Shown: positions 1 to 7,519 of the stretch, piece after piece
How the letters are laid out: every line of letters starts with the position of its first letter
Position numbering within the stretch: the first letter of the stretch is position 1
Assembly: GCA_945485605.1 (NCBI GenBank)
Contig: CALYSG010000015.1
Coordinates: 1 to 18,669 of the forward strand
Reading direction: 5' to 3'
DNA from: an uncultured Clostridia bacterium
GTDB taxonomy: Bacteria; Bacillota; Clostridia; Oscillospirales; CAG-272
Length of the DNA: 18,669 nucleotides
Position numbers and translations under genes: made by a program
The notes under the pieces: generated by a model
Databases searched by the model: none
Told to the model about the DNA's origin: nothing
Seen by the model: only the letters and a program-made list of their open reading frames with translations

Positions 1-42
1 AAGGATTATTGCACAGTCGTAAAGAATAAAAATTACATCCAT
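1..42 (-). CDS. 5' end of an unknown gene (14 codons, runs off the left edge)
   Basis: An ATG at 42 (minus strand) is preceded by AAAGGTGAT, an excellent match to the anti-Shine-Dalgarno sequence, 4-5 nt upstream, and by a near-consensus promoter (TTGACT, 16 nt, TATAAT). The 14 visible residues, MDVIFILYDCAIIL, are hydrophobic and could begin a membrane segment or signal peptide. The product cannot be recognised. The promoter and ribosome binding site, rather than the short reading frame, are the reason for calling a gene start here. Confidence 0.5.
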   Translation of the reverse strand, partial: MDVIFILYDCAIIL

Positions 43-78
43 ATAAATCACCTTTGTTTTTTGTAAACGCAAGGATTA

Positions 79-106
79 ATTATAACCTCTTTTTGAGTAA
101 AGTCAA
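79..106 (-). promoter_or_regulatory. Sigma-A-type promoter for the left-edge gene
   Basis: On the minus strand TTGACT (101-106) is followed by a 16-nt spacer and TATAAT (79-84). It lies just downstream of the efp-operon terminator and about 37 nt upstream of the ATG at 42. Confidence 0.6.
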
Positions 107-120
107 GAGCCTATTTTTAC

Positions 121-161
121 AAAAAGAAAAAGGATTTCCGCCGATTCATCGGCGGAAATCC
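121..161 (-). terminator. Rho-independent terminator of the efp operon
   Basis: A perfect 13-bp stem (132-144 with 149-161, arm GGATTTCCGCCGA) with a 4-nt loop is followed on the minus strand by TTTTTCTTTTT (121-131). It starts 13 bp after the stop codon of the CD1247-like gene. Confidence 0.93.
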
Positions 162-174
162 CGAACGTAAAGAA

Positions 175-585
175 TTATTCCTTATCTTCCGTATCGTAGA
201 CGATCTTTTCCTTGCAGTTGGGGCAAACGAGTTCTCCGTCATCGTCGACGGTCCCGTCAAAAACGATGGTTTCACCGCATGAGGGGCAGGTGATCTCGAA
301 TCCGTCATCGATATCCTCGTCATCCTCGTCGCAGCAGCAACAATCGCAGTCGTCGTCGCAACAGTCACCGTATACTTCTTCCTCGACCGCGCCGAGATCC
401 TCGTCAAGCTCATCAACATAGTCGGAGAGATAGTCAATGTCTTCCTGCATCTTTTCCTGTGCCTCGGCAACTTCTCCGGCAAGGTCGATCAGGGCGGCGA
501 TGAGCTTACCCTCTGCGGTTTCCTTGTTGAGGTTCAGTCCGTCGGCAAGTCCTTTGATATAAGCGGCTTTTTCGGTAATTTTCAT
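175..585 (-). CDS. CD1247-like small acidic protein with Cys/Asp cluster and zinc ribbon
   Basis: This 136-residue protein has three parts. Residues 1-30 match the start of the CD1247 N-terminal domain family of Clostridia. Residues about 35-70 are acidic and probably coiled-coil. At 75-85 seven cysteines fall within 11 residues among aspartates (DCCDDDCDCCCCDEDDED). The C-terminus carries a zinc ribbon (C100-x2-C103 and C121-x2-C124). The start has AAGGAGA upstream. It lies 35 bp downstream of efp on the same strand and ends at a strong terminator, so the two genes are probably co-transcribed. The family has no established biochemical role that I know. Metal binding is inferred from the residues, and a link to translation would be a guess from the neighbour only. 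Confidence 0.85.
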   Translation of the reverse strand: MKITEKAAYIKGLADGLNLNKETAEGKLIAALIDLAGEVAEAQEKMQEDIDYLSDYVDELDEDLGAVEEEVYGDCCDDDCDCCCCDEDDEDIDDGFEITCPSCGETIVFDGTVDDDGELVCPNCKEKIVYDTEDKE

Positions 586-620
586 TTCCGTATCTCCTTA
601 ATAATAAAATACTTGAATCA

Positions 621-1178
621 TCAGGCTCTGCCGAGATATTCACCGGTACGGGTGTCGATCTTTACTACCTCGCCCTCATTGATGAAGAGCGGTACCTTGA
701 TCTCCGCTCCGGTCTCGAGTGTTGCGGGCTTAAGGGTGTTCTGCGCGGTGTTGCCGGCAAATCCCGGTTCGGTCTTCGCGATCTCAAGCTCAACGAATGT
801 GGGGGGCTCGACACCGAAAACGTTGCCCTTATACGAAATGATCTTGCACATCATTTCTTCCTTGACAAACTTGAAGTTATCGGGGAGCTTATTGCTGTTG
901 AGAGGCAGCATCTCAAATGATTCCATATCCATGAAATAGTAGAGATCGCCGTCCCTGTAGGAATACTGCATCTCTTTTCTTTCGATATATGCGTTCTCGA
1001 ACTTATCGGTGGGGCTGAAGGTCTTTTCGACTACGGCACCGCTGATGACATTCTTCAGCTTAGTGCGGACAAAAGCCGCGCCCTTGCCGGGTTTGACATG
1101 CTGAAATTCTATCACCTGATAGACTCCGCCGTCCATTTCAAATGTTATTCCGTTTTTGAAATCTCCTGCTACTACCAT
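621..1178 (-). CDS. efp: Elongation factor P
   Basis: EF-P binds ribosomes stalled at consecutive prolines and promotes peptide-bond formation. The 185-residue product has the usual length and three-domain beta structure. The N-terminus MVVAGDFKNGITFEMDGGVY and the loop PGKGAAFVRTKLKN (K about 29-30 region) are characteristic of domain I. The C-terminus IKVPLFINEGEVVKIDTRTGEYLGRA is the family signature for domain III. The start at 1178 has ACGGAGG six nt upstream; the in-frame ATG at 1274 would add 32 unrelated residues and has no ribosome binding site. Transcription is from the minus-strand promoter at 1289-1317. Which modification enzyme, if any, acts on the loop cannot be told from this window. 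Confidence 0.97.
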   Translation of the reverse strand: MVVAGDFKNGITFEMDGGVYQVIEFQHVKPGKGAAFVRTKLKNVISGAVVEKTFSPTDKFENAYIERKEMQYSYRDGDLYYFMDMESFEMLPLNSNKLPDNFKFVKEEMMCKIISYKGNVFGVEPPTFVELEIAKTEPGFAGNTAQNTLKPATLETGAEIKVPLFINEGEVVKIDTRTGEYLGRA

Positions 1179-1221
1179 AAAATCCTCCGTCCGCTGTGCG
1201 GCAAAAATGTTGAAATGAATT

Positions 1222-1246
1222 GGCGTGAACTTGCTTTTTTCACGCC
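1222..1246 (-). promoter_or_regulatory. Stem-loop in the efp mRNA leader
   Basis: A perfect 8-bp inverted repeat (GGCGTGAA at 1222-1229, TTCACGCC at 1239-1246) with a 9-nt loop sits in the roughly 100-nt leader between the efp promoter and start codon. No poly-U follows, so it is not a standard terminator. Its function is unknown. Confidence 0.4.
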
Positions 1247-1288
1247 CAAGCACGGTGCAAAGTGCTATGCCCATACATATTACAGTTT

Positions 1289-1317
1289 ATTGTACTACAT
1301 TTTTTCCTTATTTGCAA
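1289..1317 (-). promoter_or_regulatory. efp promoter
   Basis: On the minus strand TTGCAA (1312-1317), a 17-nt spacer and TACAAT (1289-1294) lie about 110 nt upstream of the efp start, back to back with the yicC promoter in the shared 271-bp intergenic region. Confidence 0.6.
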
Positions 1318-1386
1318 GGGCTATTTTCAACTTTTTACGAAAAAAATCATTTTTTTTGAGAATAGAAAGCAAAAATCAAAATCCGG

Positions 1387-1415
1387 TTGACAAATCGGGT
1401 GTTTAGCATTATAAT
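1387..1415 (+). promoter_or_regulatory. Consensus sigma-A promoter of the yicC-thiN operon
   Basis: TTGACA (1387-1392), a 17-nt spacer and TATAAT (1410-1415) match the consensus exactly. A start of transcription near 1422 leaves a leader of about 28 nt before the yicC ATG at 1450, with AAGGGG as ribosome binding site. Confidence 0.9.
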
Positions 1416-1449
1416 TAAAATGTTATACTGTATAAAGGGGAATGTTTCA

Positions 1450-2337
1450 ATGTTGAAGAGTATGACGGCGTTCGGGCGTGCTTCGGCTGACACCGGGACG
1501 CGAACGGTGACTGTTGAAATAAGGTCGGTAAACAGCAGATATCTTGACTGTGCCGCGCATTTTCCGCGTTCGGCAGGCTTTACCGACGACAGAGTCAGGC
1601 AGTATCTCATATCCGGCGGAGTATCACGCGGGAAGGTCGATGTTTCGGTAAATATCGAGAATACGGCTGAGCCGGAGGTTACGCTTTCCGTTGACCGTGA
1701 GTACCTGAAGTCCTATCTTGCCGTTCTGCACGAATTGCGTGACGTATACGGACTTGCCGATGACATAAGCGTTATGAAAGTTGCCGCCGATAAGAACGTC
1801 ATAACCGCCGAAAAGGCAGAGGCTGACGCCGAACGTGACTGGGCAGAGATAAGACCAGTACTCGATTCGGCACTTGCGGCGTTTCTGGAAGCGAGATCGG
1901 CTGAGGGAGAGAGGATAGAGACTGACCTTCGTCAAAAGCTCTCGGGGGTTGCACAGATGGTTGACAGGATCGAGAGCCTTTCGCTTTCCGACGTTTCAGG
2001 AAGCCGTAACAAGATCGAAGAGAGACTCCGTAAAGTGCTTGACGACCTTGGTATCCGCGCCGACGAGAACCGTATACTTACCGAGTGTGCGATCTACGCT
2101 GACAAAATCGCGATCGACGAGGAGCTTGTGAGGCTCAGATCGCATTTCGGAGCATTCGAAACGATAATGTCATCGGGAGAGCCGGCGGGAAGGAAGCTTG
2201 ACTTCCTTATGCAGGAGATGAACCGGGAGGTCAACACTATCGGCTCAAAGTGTCAGAACGCGGAAATAGCGCAAACCGTTGTCGACGTCAAGTGTGAGCT
2301 TGAGAAGATCAGAGAACAGATACAGAATATAGAATAA
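1450..2337 (+). CDS. yicC: YicC/YloC family endoribonuclease
   Basis: The 295-residue product begins MLKSMTAFGRA, the invariant family N-terminus, continues with VEIRSVNSRYLD (residues about 22-33), and ends with the conserved C-terminal block GRKLDFLMQEMNREVNTIGS followed by KCELEKIREQIQNIE. Members are RNA endonucleases implicated in small-RNA and mRNA turnover (E. coli YicC, B. subtilis YloC). The start at 1450 fits the family N-terminus and has AAGGGG upstream; the in-frame TTG at 1387 lies inside the promoter and is rejected. It is the first gene of the operon, with remA 19 bp downstream, as in many Firmicutes. Confidence 0.95.
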   Translation: MLKSMTAFGRASADTGTRTVTVEIRSVNSRYLDCAAHFPRSAGFTDDRVRQYLISGGVSRGKVDVSVNIENTAEPEVTLSVDREYLKSYLAVLHELRDVYGLADDISVMKVAADKNVITAEKAEADAERDWAEIRPVLDSALAAFLEARSAEGERIETDLRQKLSGVAQMVDRIESLSLSDVSGSRNKIEERLRKVLDDLGIRADENRILTECAIYADKIAIDEELVRLRSHFGAFETIMSSGEPAGRKLDFLMQEMNREVNTIGSKCQNAEIAQTVVDVKCELEKIREQIQNIE

Positions 2338-2356
2338 AACAGAGGATCGTTACAGT

Positions 2357-2620
2357 ATGAGATTTATTAACATAGGCTTCGGCAATATGGTTGCCGCCGA
2401 GAGAGTCGTTACGGTTGTAAGCCCGGAGTCGGCTCCCGTCAAGCGTCTTATGCAGGATGCGAAGGATGCGGGAAGGACGATCGATGTATCCTGCGGCAGA
2501 CGCACGAGATCCGTAATCGTCACCGACAGCGAGCACGTGATACTATCCGCTCTTCAGACAGAGACTATCGCGAACCGTCTCAACGGCAGTGACGACCAGA
2601 ACGACGGAGGTATACAATGA
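2357..2620 (+). CDS. remA: RemA-like DNA-binding regulator (DUF370)
   Basis: This 87-residue protein has the full DUF370 pattern: MRFINIGFGNMVAAERVV at the N-terminus, SAPVKRLMQDAKDAG centrally and the basic DVSCGRRTRSVIVTDSEHVILS segment near the C-terminus. In Bacillus subtilis RemA is an arginine-dependent oligomeric DNA-binding activator of biofilm matrix genes; its targets in Clostridia are less clear. The yicC-remA-gmk-rpoZ order is typical of the phylum. The gene ends in an ATGA overlap with gmk, indicating translational coupling. AGAGGA about 10 nt upstream is the likely ribosome binding site. Confidence 0.93.
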   Translation: MRFINIGFGNMVAAERVVTVVSPESAPVKRLMQDAKDAGRTIDVSCGRRTRSVIVTDSEHVILSALQTETIANRLNGSDDQNDGGIQ

Positions 2621-3237
2621 GCGATATCCGGAAAGGTATAATCCTTGTCGTTTCGGGGCCCGCCGGCAGCGGAAAGGGCACTGTTAACCGTGTTCTGCGG
2701 AATTCGGGCGAATTTGAATTCTCTGTTTCGAGGACGACGCGCAAGCCGCGTCCCGGAGAAGTCGACGGCTCGGACTATTTCTTCGTCAGTCATGAGGAAT
2801 TCGACGAATATCTGAAAGCCGGAGATTTCCTTGAATATAACGAATACTGCGGCGAGTGCTACGGTACGCCGAGAAGCTATGCCGAAAAAGTTGTCGAAAG
2901 CGGGAAAAATATAATTCTTGAGATAGATGTGAACGGAGCAGAGCAGGTCAAGCGGCAATGCCCCGAGGCAGTGCTCGTGATGCTGCTTCCGCCTTCGTTT
3001 GCCGAGCAGGAGAGACGCCTGCGTGACCGCGGGACGGAGACAGAGGACAAGATCCTCAAGAGACTGAAGCAGACCGAGAAGGAGCTTCAGCGTCTCGATC
3101 TGTATGATTACATAGTTTACAACTCAACGGGTGAGTCCGATAAAGCCGTCGCAGACATAAGGGCGATCGTTCGTGCCGAGCGCTGCTCGCGCAGAAGGAA
3201 CACCGACGCCGAGATCAAATACTTCGCTAAAAATTAA
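2617..3237 (+). CDS. gmk: Guanylate kinase
   Basis: Guanylate kinase phosphorylates GMP to GDP using ATP in the cytoplasm. The 206-residue protein has the P-loop SGPAGSGKGT (residues 13-22, K20), the GMP-binding segment SVSRTTRKPRPGEVDGSDYF, and LEYNEYCGECYGTP just after it. ILEIDVNGAEQVK (Walker-B region) and the lid region RDRGTETEDKILKRL follow. The length is standard. The start overlaps the remA stop by 4 bp and is preceded by GGAGG. The last dozen residues continue into DAEIKYFAKN, a plausible short tail. Confidence 0.97.
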   Translation: MSDIRKGIILVVSGPAGSGKGTVNRVLRNSGEFEFSVSRTTRKPRPGEVDGSDYFFVSHEEFDEYLKAGDFLEYNEYCGECYGTPRSYAEKVVESGKNIILEIDVNGAEQVKRQCPEAVLVMLLPPSFAEQERRLRDRGTETEDKILKRLKQTEKELQRLDLYDYIVYNSTGESDKAVADIRAIVRAERCSRRRNTDAEIKYFAKN

Positions 3238-3264
3238 GGTTATATATAAGGAGAACCAATCATC

Positions 3265-3579
3265 ATGATGATCAAACCCACGATTCAGGAGCTTACGAAG
3301 GGTAAAATAATCGACGGCGAGGAGCTTAACCGCTATCAGCTCGCTCTCGCGACCGCAAAGGGCGCAAGGCTTATAACCGACGAATATGTCCGTCAGAGAA
3401 GCGAAGCAGAGCGCGCCGCAGGAGTCAAGGAGGGTGAGCGCCCTCTTGCCGCCATGATCGATAAGGAGCTAAAGGACGAGAAGGCGGTAAGGCTTTCGAT
3501 CGACCGTATCGCCGACGGTGAATTCGTCATCGTAGAGAGCGTTCCGTCCGAGGAAGGCGAGACCGTAACGAACGACTGA
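3265..3579 (+). CDS. rpoZ: RNA polymerase omega subunit
   Basis: Omega helps fold and retain beta-prime in RNA polymerase. The 104-residue protein carries the family core RYQLALATAKGARLITDEY (residues about 23-41), followed by a charged stretch and LAAMIDKELKDEKAVRLSIDRIADGEF. The C-terminus is acidic. AAGGAGA lies about 10 nt before the first of two consecutive ATGs, and either could be used. The position between gmk and priA is typical; coaBC, often found immediately downstream, is missing here. Confidence 0.92.
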   Translation: MMIKPTIQELTKGKIIDGEELNRYQLALATAKGARLITDEYVRQRSEAERAAGVKEGERPLAAMIDKELKDEKAVRLSIDRIADGEFVIVESVPSEEGETVTND

Positions 3580-3589
3580 CGCCGATAAA

Positions 3590-6100
3590 ATGATTTCGGG
3601 CACGACAAATGCGGGATCCCGCTATGCGGGAGTCTTCCTCCTCGACCTGCCATATCAGGCGGACAGGATGTACGATTATTTCATACCGCAGGACCTCCGG
3701 GACGCAGCAGTACCGGGGGCGTTTGTCGTTGTACCCTTCGGAGGCGGAAACAGACGCCAGACGGGTATTATTACCGAAGTCAGGGAAAAGACCGACGCGA
3801 AACGCACAAAGCCGATTCTTTCGGTTGGCGATGCTTCATCGTCACTCAGCCGGGAACAGCTTGAGTTGTGCTTTTATATGAAGCGTCTGACGCTCTGCAC
3901 TCTCGGCGATGCTGTTAAGGCGGTCACACCTCCTTCGATAGGGATCGGAAAGAAAAGCATAACTTACAGCCCGACGGGAAAGCCCACCGAACCCGACGGC
4001 GGGGAGCTTTCACACGGTGAACTGATAATCCTCGAACATATAAAGGATTCGGGGAGCATAAAAGAGGAAAACCTTGTCTCTGCACACGGGGCGCAGACGC
4101 TCGAATATCTTCGCTCACTTGAGGCGGGAGGGTATATCACGGCGGTGTCCGGACTTTCAGCTGTCGGATTCAGAAAAAAGAAATTCTACTCGCTTGCTGT
4201 AAACGGAAACGAGACCGCGGCGGTCCTTGCCGGTGAGAAGGTGAGGGCAATGAAAAGGAAGCTGAACCTTCCTTCGCAGATCTCAATCATAAACGCGCTT
4301 GCCGAATACGGAGAGCTGGCTGAGGATGAGCTTCTCGAAAAAGCCGAAGGCTCTACCGCACGTCAGCTTGCCACGATGATATCAAACGGACTGATCTTTG
4401 CCGAGGAGCGAGACGATTTCGGTGATCTTTCGGGTTATGTTATAAAACCGCCTCCGAGTCTCACCCCGAACGAAGAGCAGCAGGCGGCACTTGAAACTCT
4501 CACCGCGTTGACCGAGGACGGCAATCCGCACGCGGCACTCCTTTACGGTGTGACGGGAAGCGGCAAGACGACGGTCATTCTCGGAATGATAGACAAGGTT
4601 ACATCAAAAGGGCGCGGAGTCATAGTTCTCCTGCCCGAGATATCGCTGACTCCTCAGATGCTCGGGGTCTTCAGATCGCGATACGGATCAAGGGTCGCCG
4701 TTATGCACTCGGGCCTTTCGGCAGGTGAGCGGCGCGAGGCGTACCTTCGTGTGCGCAATGGAATGTCGGATATCGTCGTGGGTACTCGTTCTGCGGTATT
4801 CGCACCCGTGAAGAATCTCGGTATGATAGTGATTGACGAGGAGCAGGAGCATACCTACAAGTCGGATATGTCGCCGAAGTATCACGCACGGGATATAGCG
4901 AGGAAGAGATGCGCCGACTGTTCGGCTCTGATGCTCCTTTCATCGGCAACTCCGTCTGTCGAAAGCTTTAAAAAAGCAAAAGACGGCATCTACACTCTCG
5001 TGCGGCTGAGGACGCGCTACGGCAGTGCCGGGCTTCCACGTGTCACCGTTGCGGATATGCGTCCGGAATCTCACGGGGGGAATGTTTCGCCGCTCGGTAA
5101 ACTGCTGTCTGAGGAACTTCTGCGAGTCAATGCCGCGGGAGAGCAGTCGATACTTTTTCTGAACCGCAGAGGCTACAATACATTTGCTTCCTGTGTCGAC
5201 TGTGGCGAGGCGGTCAAATGCCCGTCCTGCTCGGTGGCTATGACGTATCACACGAAGAAGGGAAGCTACGAATCGGGCGAGCTCGTCTGCCATTGGTGCG
5301 GGAGAAGGATTAAAATGCCCGAGAAATGTCCGTCGTGCGGATCAAAGCACTTGATACGTTGCGGTTTCGGTACGCAGAAGGTAGAGCAGGAGCTGTCGGT
5401 GCTTATGCCCGACGCAAGAGTCCTTCGGATGGACGCCGACACGACCTCGACAAAGCAGTCGTATGAGAACCTTCTGAACGAATTCCGCGAGAGGGGCGAT
5501 GTCCTTCTCGGGACTCAGATGGTCACAAAAGGGCACGATTTCCCCCGTGTGACGCTTGTTGGGGTGTTGCTTGCCGATATGTCGCTCTACCTTGACGATT
5601 ACAGGGCGAACGAGCGTACCTTTTCGCTCCTGACGCAGGTAATAGGAAGGGCAGGGCGAGCTGACCGTCCGGGGCACGCGGTAATCCAGACGAACAATCC
5701 GGACAGCGATGTTATAAAGCTCGCCTGTGCGCAGGATTACGATACATTTTACGAACACGAAATAGCGCTTCGGAAGCTTTTGACATTTCCGCCGTTCTGC
5801 GATATTGTGCTTCTCACCGTTTCTCACGGAGACGAGCACGAGCTGCTCGAGGCTGTAACACAGCTCCGTGCGGAGATAAACAAACTGCTGACGGGAGCAT
5901 ATTCTGACGTTCCGAACGTTATGTTCGGACCGTTTGAGGCTCCGGTATATAAGGTCGACGGGAAGTTCCGTATGCGATTTGTCGTGAAGTGCAGACTTAA
6001 TAACAGGAGCCGCGAGCTTTTCTCGGAGATACTCAGAACATTCCCGACCGGAGCGAAAAAGCCGGTTTTGTCGGTAGATCTCAATCCGACGAATCTTTGA
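3590..6100 (+). CDS. priA: Primosomal protein N' (replication restart helicase PriA)
   Basis: PriA recognises stalled forks and loads the replicative helicase. The 836-residue protein has an N-terminal DNA-binding region (about 1-110) and Walker A GVTGSGKTT (320-328, K326). The Walker B/DEAH-like box is DEEQEH (416-421), with motif III SSATPS at 451-456. Eight zinc-binding cysteines lie at 535, 538, 544, 547, 567, 570, 580 and 583, and motifs GTQMVTKGHDF and QVIGRAGRADRPG come from the second RecA-like lobe. Length is somewhat above the usual 730-800, mainly from a linker at about 120-290. No clear Shine-Dalgarno precedes the ATG at 3590, which follows the rpoZ stop by 10 bp, so translation may depend on coupling. 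Confidence 0.97.
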   Translation: MISGTTNAGSRYAGVFLLDLPYQADRMYDYFIPQDLRDAAVPGAFVVVPFGGGNRRQTGIITEVREKTDAKRTKPILSVGDASSSLSREQLELCFYMKRLTLCTLGDAVKAVTPPSIGIGKKSITYSPTGKPTEPDGGELSHGELIILEHIKDSGSIKEENLVSAHGAQTLEYLRSLEAGGYITAVSGLSAVGFRKKKFYSLAVNGNETAAVLAGEKVRAMKRKLNLPSQISIINALAEYGELAEDELLEKAEGSTARQLATMISNGLIFAEERDDFGDLSGYVIKPPPSLTPNEEQQAALETLTALTEDGNPHAALLYGVTGSGKTTVILGMIDKVTSKGRGVIVLLPEISLTPQMLGVFRSRYGSRVAVMHSGLSAGERREAYLRVRNGMSDIVVGTRSAVFAPVKNLGMIVIDEEQEHTYKSDMSPKYHARDIARKRCADCSALMLLSSATPSVESFKKAKDGIYTLVRLRTRYGSAGLPRVTVADMRPESHGGNVSPLGKLLSEELLRVNAAGEQSILFLNRRGYNTFASCVDCGEAVKCPSCSVAMTYHTKKGSYESGELVCHWCGRRIKMPEKCPSCGSKHLIRCGFGTQKVEQELSVLMPDARVLRMDADTTSTKQSYENLLNEFRERGDVLLGTQMVTKGHDFPRVTLVGVLLADMSLYLDDYRANERTFSLLTQVIGRAGRADRPGHAVIQTNNPDSDVIKLACAQDYDTFYEHEIALRKLLTFPPFCDIVLLTVSHGDEHELLEAVTQLRAEINKLLTGAYSDVPNVMFGPFEAPVYKVDGKFRMRFVVKCRLNNRSRELFSEILRTFPTGAKKPVLSVDLNPTNL

Positions 6101-6115
6101 AATGAAGGTGATATT

Positions 6116-6571
6116 ATGGCAAAACTAAAGATAAGAAAGCTCGGAGACGATATTCTCCGCTGTAAATCGCGCGACGTTGATGCGATAACGCCGAGGACAC
6201 TGAAGCTGCTTGACGATATGGCGGAGACCATGCGTGCCGCAGACGGTTGCGGCCTCGCCGCGCCGCAGGTAGGCGTTCTGCGCAAGATAGTGGTTATTGA
6301 AACGCCGGAATCGGGGCTTATTGAGCTTATAAATCCGGTGATAACCGAGACTTCGGGTGAACAGGAGGAGGTCGAGGGTTGCCTTTCGATACCCGGCAAG
6401 TCGGGCATCACTAAGCGTCCTATGAATGTCACGGTCGAGGCACTCGACAGATACGGCAATAAGCGCGTTTATCACGGAAATGATCTGCTTGCGCGCGCCT
6501 TTTGTCATGAAATAGATCACCTTTACGGAAGGCTCTATATTGATATTGCGAAAGATATCGAGGATAACTGA
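6116..6571 (+). CDS. def: Peptide deformylase
   Basis: It removes the N-formyl group from nascent proteins using a bound Fe2+ (or similar metal). The 151-residue protein shows all three motifs: GCGLAAPQ (44-51), EGCLS (87-91, metal ligand C89) and HEIDH (131-135, ligands H131 and H135, catalytic E132). AAGGTGAT is a strong ribosome binding site. The neighbour fmt, 3 bp downstream, performs the opposite formylation step, the usual pairing. Length fits the short type of the family common in Firmicutes. Confidence 0.97.
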   Translation: MAKLKIRKLGDDILRCKSRDVDAITPRTLKLLDDMAETMRAADGCGLAAPQVGVLRKIVVIETPESGLIELINPVITETSGEQEEVEGCLSIPGKSGITKRPMNVTVEALDRYGNKRVYHGNDLLARAFCHEIDHLYGRLYIDIAKDIEDN

Positions 6572-6574
6572 TAT

Positions 6575-7519
6575 ATGAAAATACTTTTCATGGGAACGCC
6601 CGACTTCGCGGTATTTTCGCTTGACGCGCTCATAGATGCCGGCGAGGATATTATAGCCGTTGTAACGCAGACCGACAAGCCGCAGGGAAGGGGATATGTC
6701 CTCACGCCTTCTGCGGTCAAGCGCCGTGCGCAGGAGCTCTCGATCCCCGTATATCAGCCCAAGACTCTCCGTGACGAGGCATTTGCCGAACTGCTTAAGG
6801 CTCTCGATCCCGAAATGATAGTCGTAGCGGCTTACGGAAAGATCCTTCCCGAGAACGTGATAAATTACCCGAAGTACGGTTGCATCAATGTTCACGGCTC
6901 GTATCTCCCGAAATACCGTGGGGCAGCACCTATGCAGAGGGCAATAATCGACGGAGAAGAATACACCGGCGTTACCATAATGTATATGGATGTCGGACTT
7001 GACACCGGCGATATGCTCGCACGAGAGAAGATCGAAATAGGGCCGGACGACGACTTTGAGGTGATACACGACCGCATCGGAAAGACCGGAGCGGCGCTTC
7101 TCGTAAGTACTGTAAAAGATATAAAAGACGGCAAGGCGATCAGAGAAAAGCAGGATGACTCGCTTTCTACTTACGCCGCGAAGATAAGCAAGGAAGACAG
7201 ACTGATAGACTTTTCGCTTTCTGCAAAGAAGGTGCACGATCTCGTTCGGGGGCTTTCGCCCGTTCCGTTGGCGCAGACCTTTACGGGTAAGGGCAGGCTC
7301 CTTAAGATCGTTAAGACCGCGGTCAGCACCGCGGACGGAGAAACCGCAGCCCCGGGTACCGTTATCTCGACTGACGGCGGCGTAATACGCGTCGCCTGCG
7401 GAGAGGGGTGCATCGATATACTGACTCTGATACCCGAGGGAAAGTCGAAAATGAGCGCCGCAGACTTTGTCAGAGGCCGCGGAATAGCTGTCGGAGAAGT
7501 CCTGTGCCCGTGCAAATGA
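6575..7519 (+). CDS. fmt: Methionyl-tRNA formyltransferase
   Basis: It formylates initiator Met-tRNA with 10-formyl-tetrahydrofolate. The 314-residue protein begins MKILFMGTPDFAV, and carries the catalytic residues N105 and H107 in INVHGSYLPKYRGAAP and D143 in GLDTGD. The C-terminal OB-fold domain (about 205-314) includes the segment AKKVHDLVRGLSPVPLAQT. Length is standard. It follows def by 3 bp and its stop overlaps the rsmB ATG (ATGA). Confidence 0.97.
   Translation: MKILFMGTPDFAVFSLDALIDAGEDIIAVVTQTDKPQGRGYVLTPSAVKRRAQELSIPVYQPKTLRDEAFAELLKALDPEMIVVAAYGKILPENVINYPKYGCINVHGSYLPKYRGAAPMQRAIIDGEEYTGVTIMYMDVGLDTGDMLAREKIEIGPDDDFEVIHDRIGKTGAALLVSTVKDIKDGKAIREKQDDSLSTYAAKISKEDRLIDFSLSAKKVHDLVRGLSPVPLAQTFTGKGRLLKIVKTAVSTADGETAAPGTVISTDGGVIRVACGEGCIDILTLIPEGKSKMSAADFVRGRGIAVGEVLCPCK

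Noticed and set aside
1179..1274. Upstream ATG that would extend EF-P by 32 residues
   Set aside because: No ribosome binding site there, the extra residues do not match the family, and the hairpin and a good GGAGG site indicate a leader with initiation at 1178.
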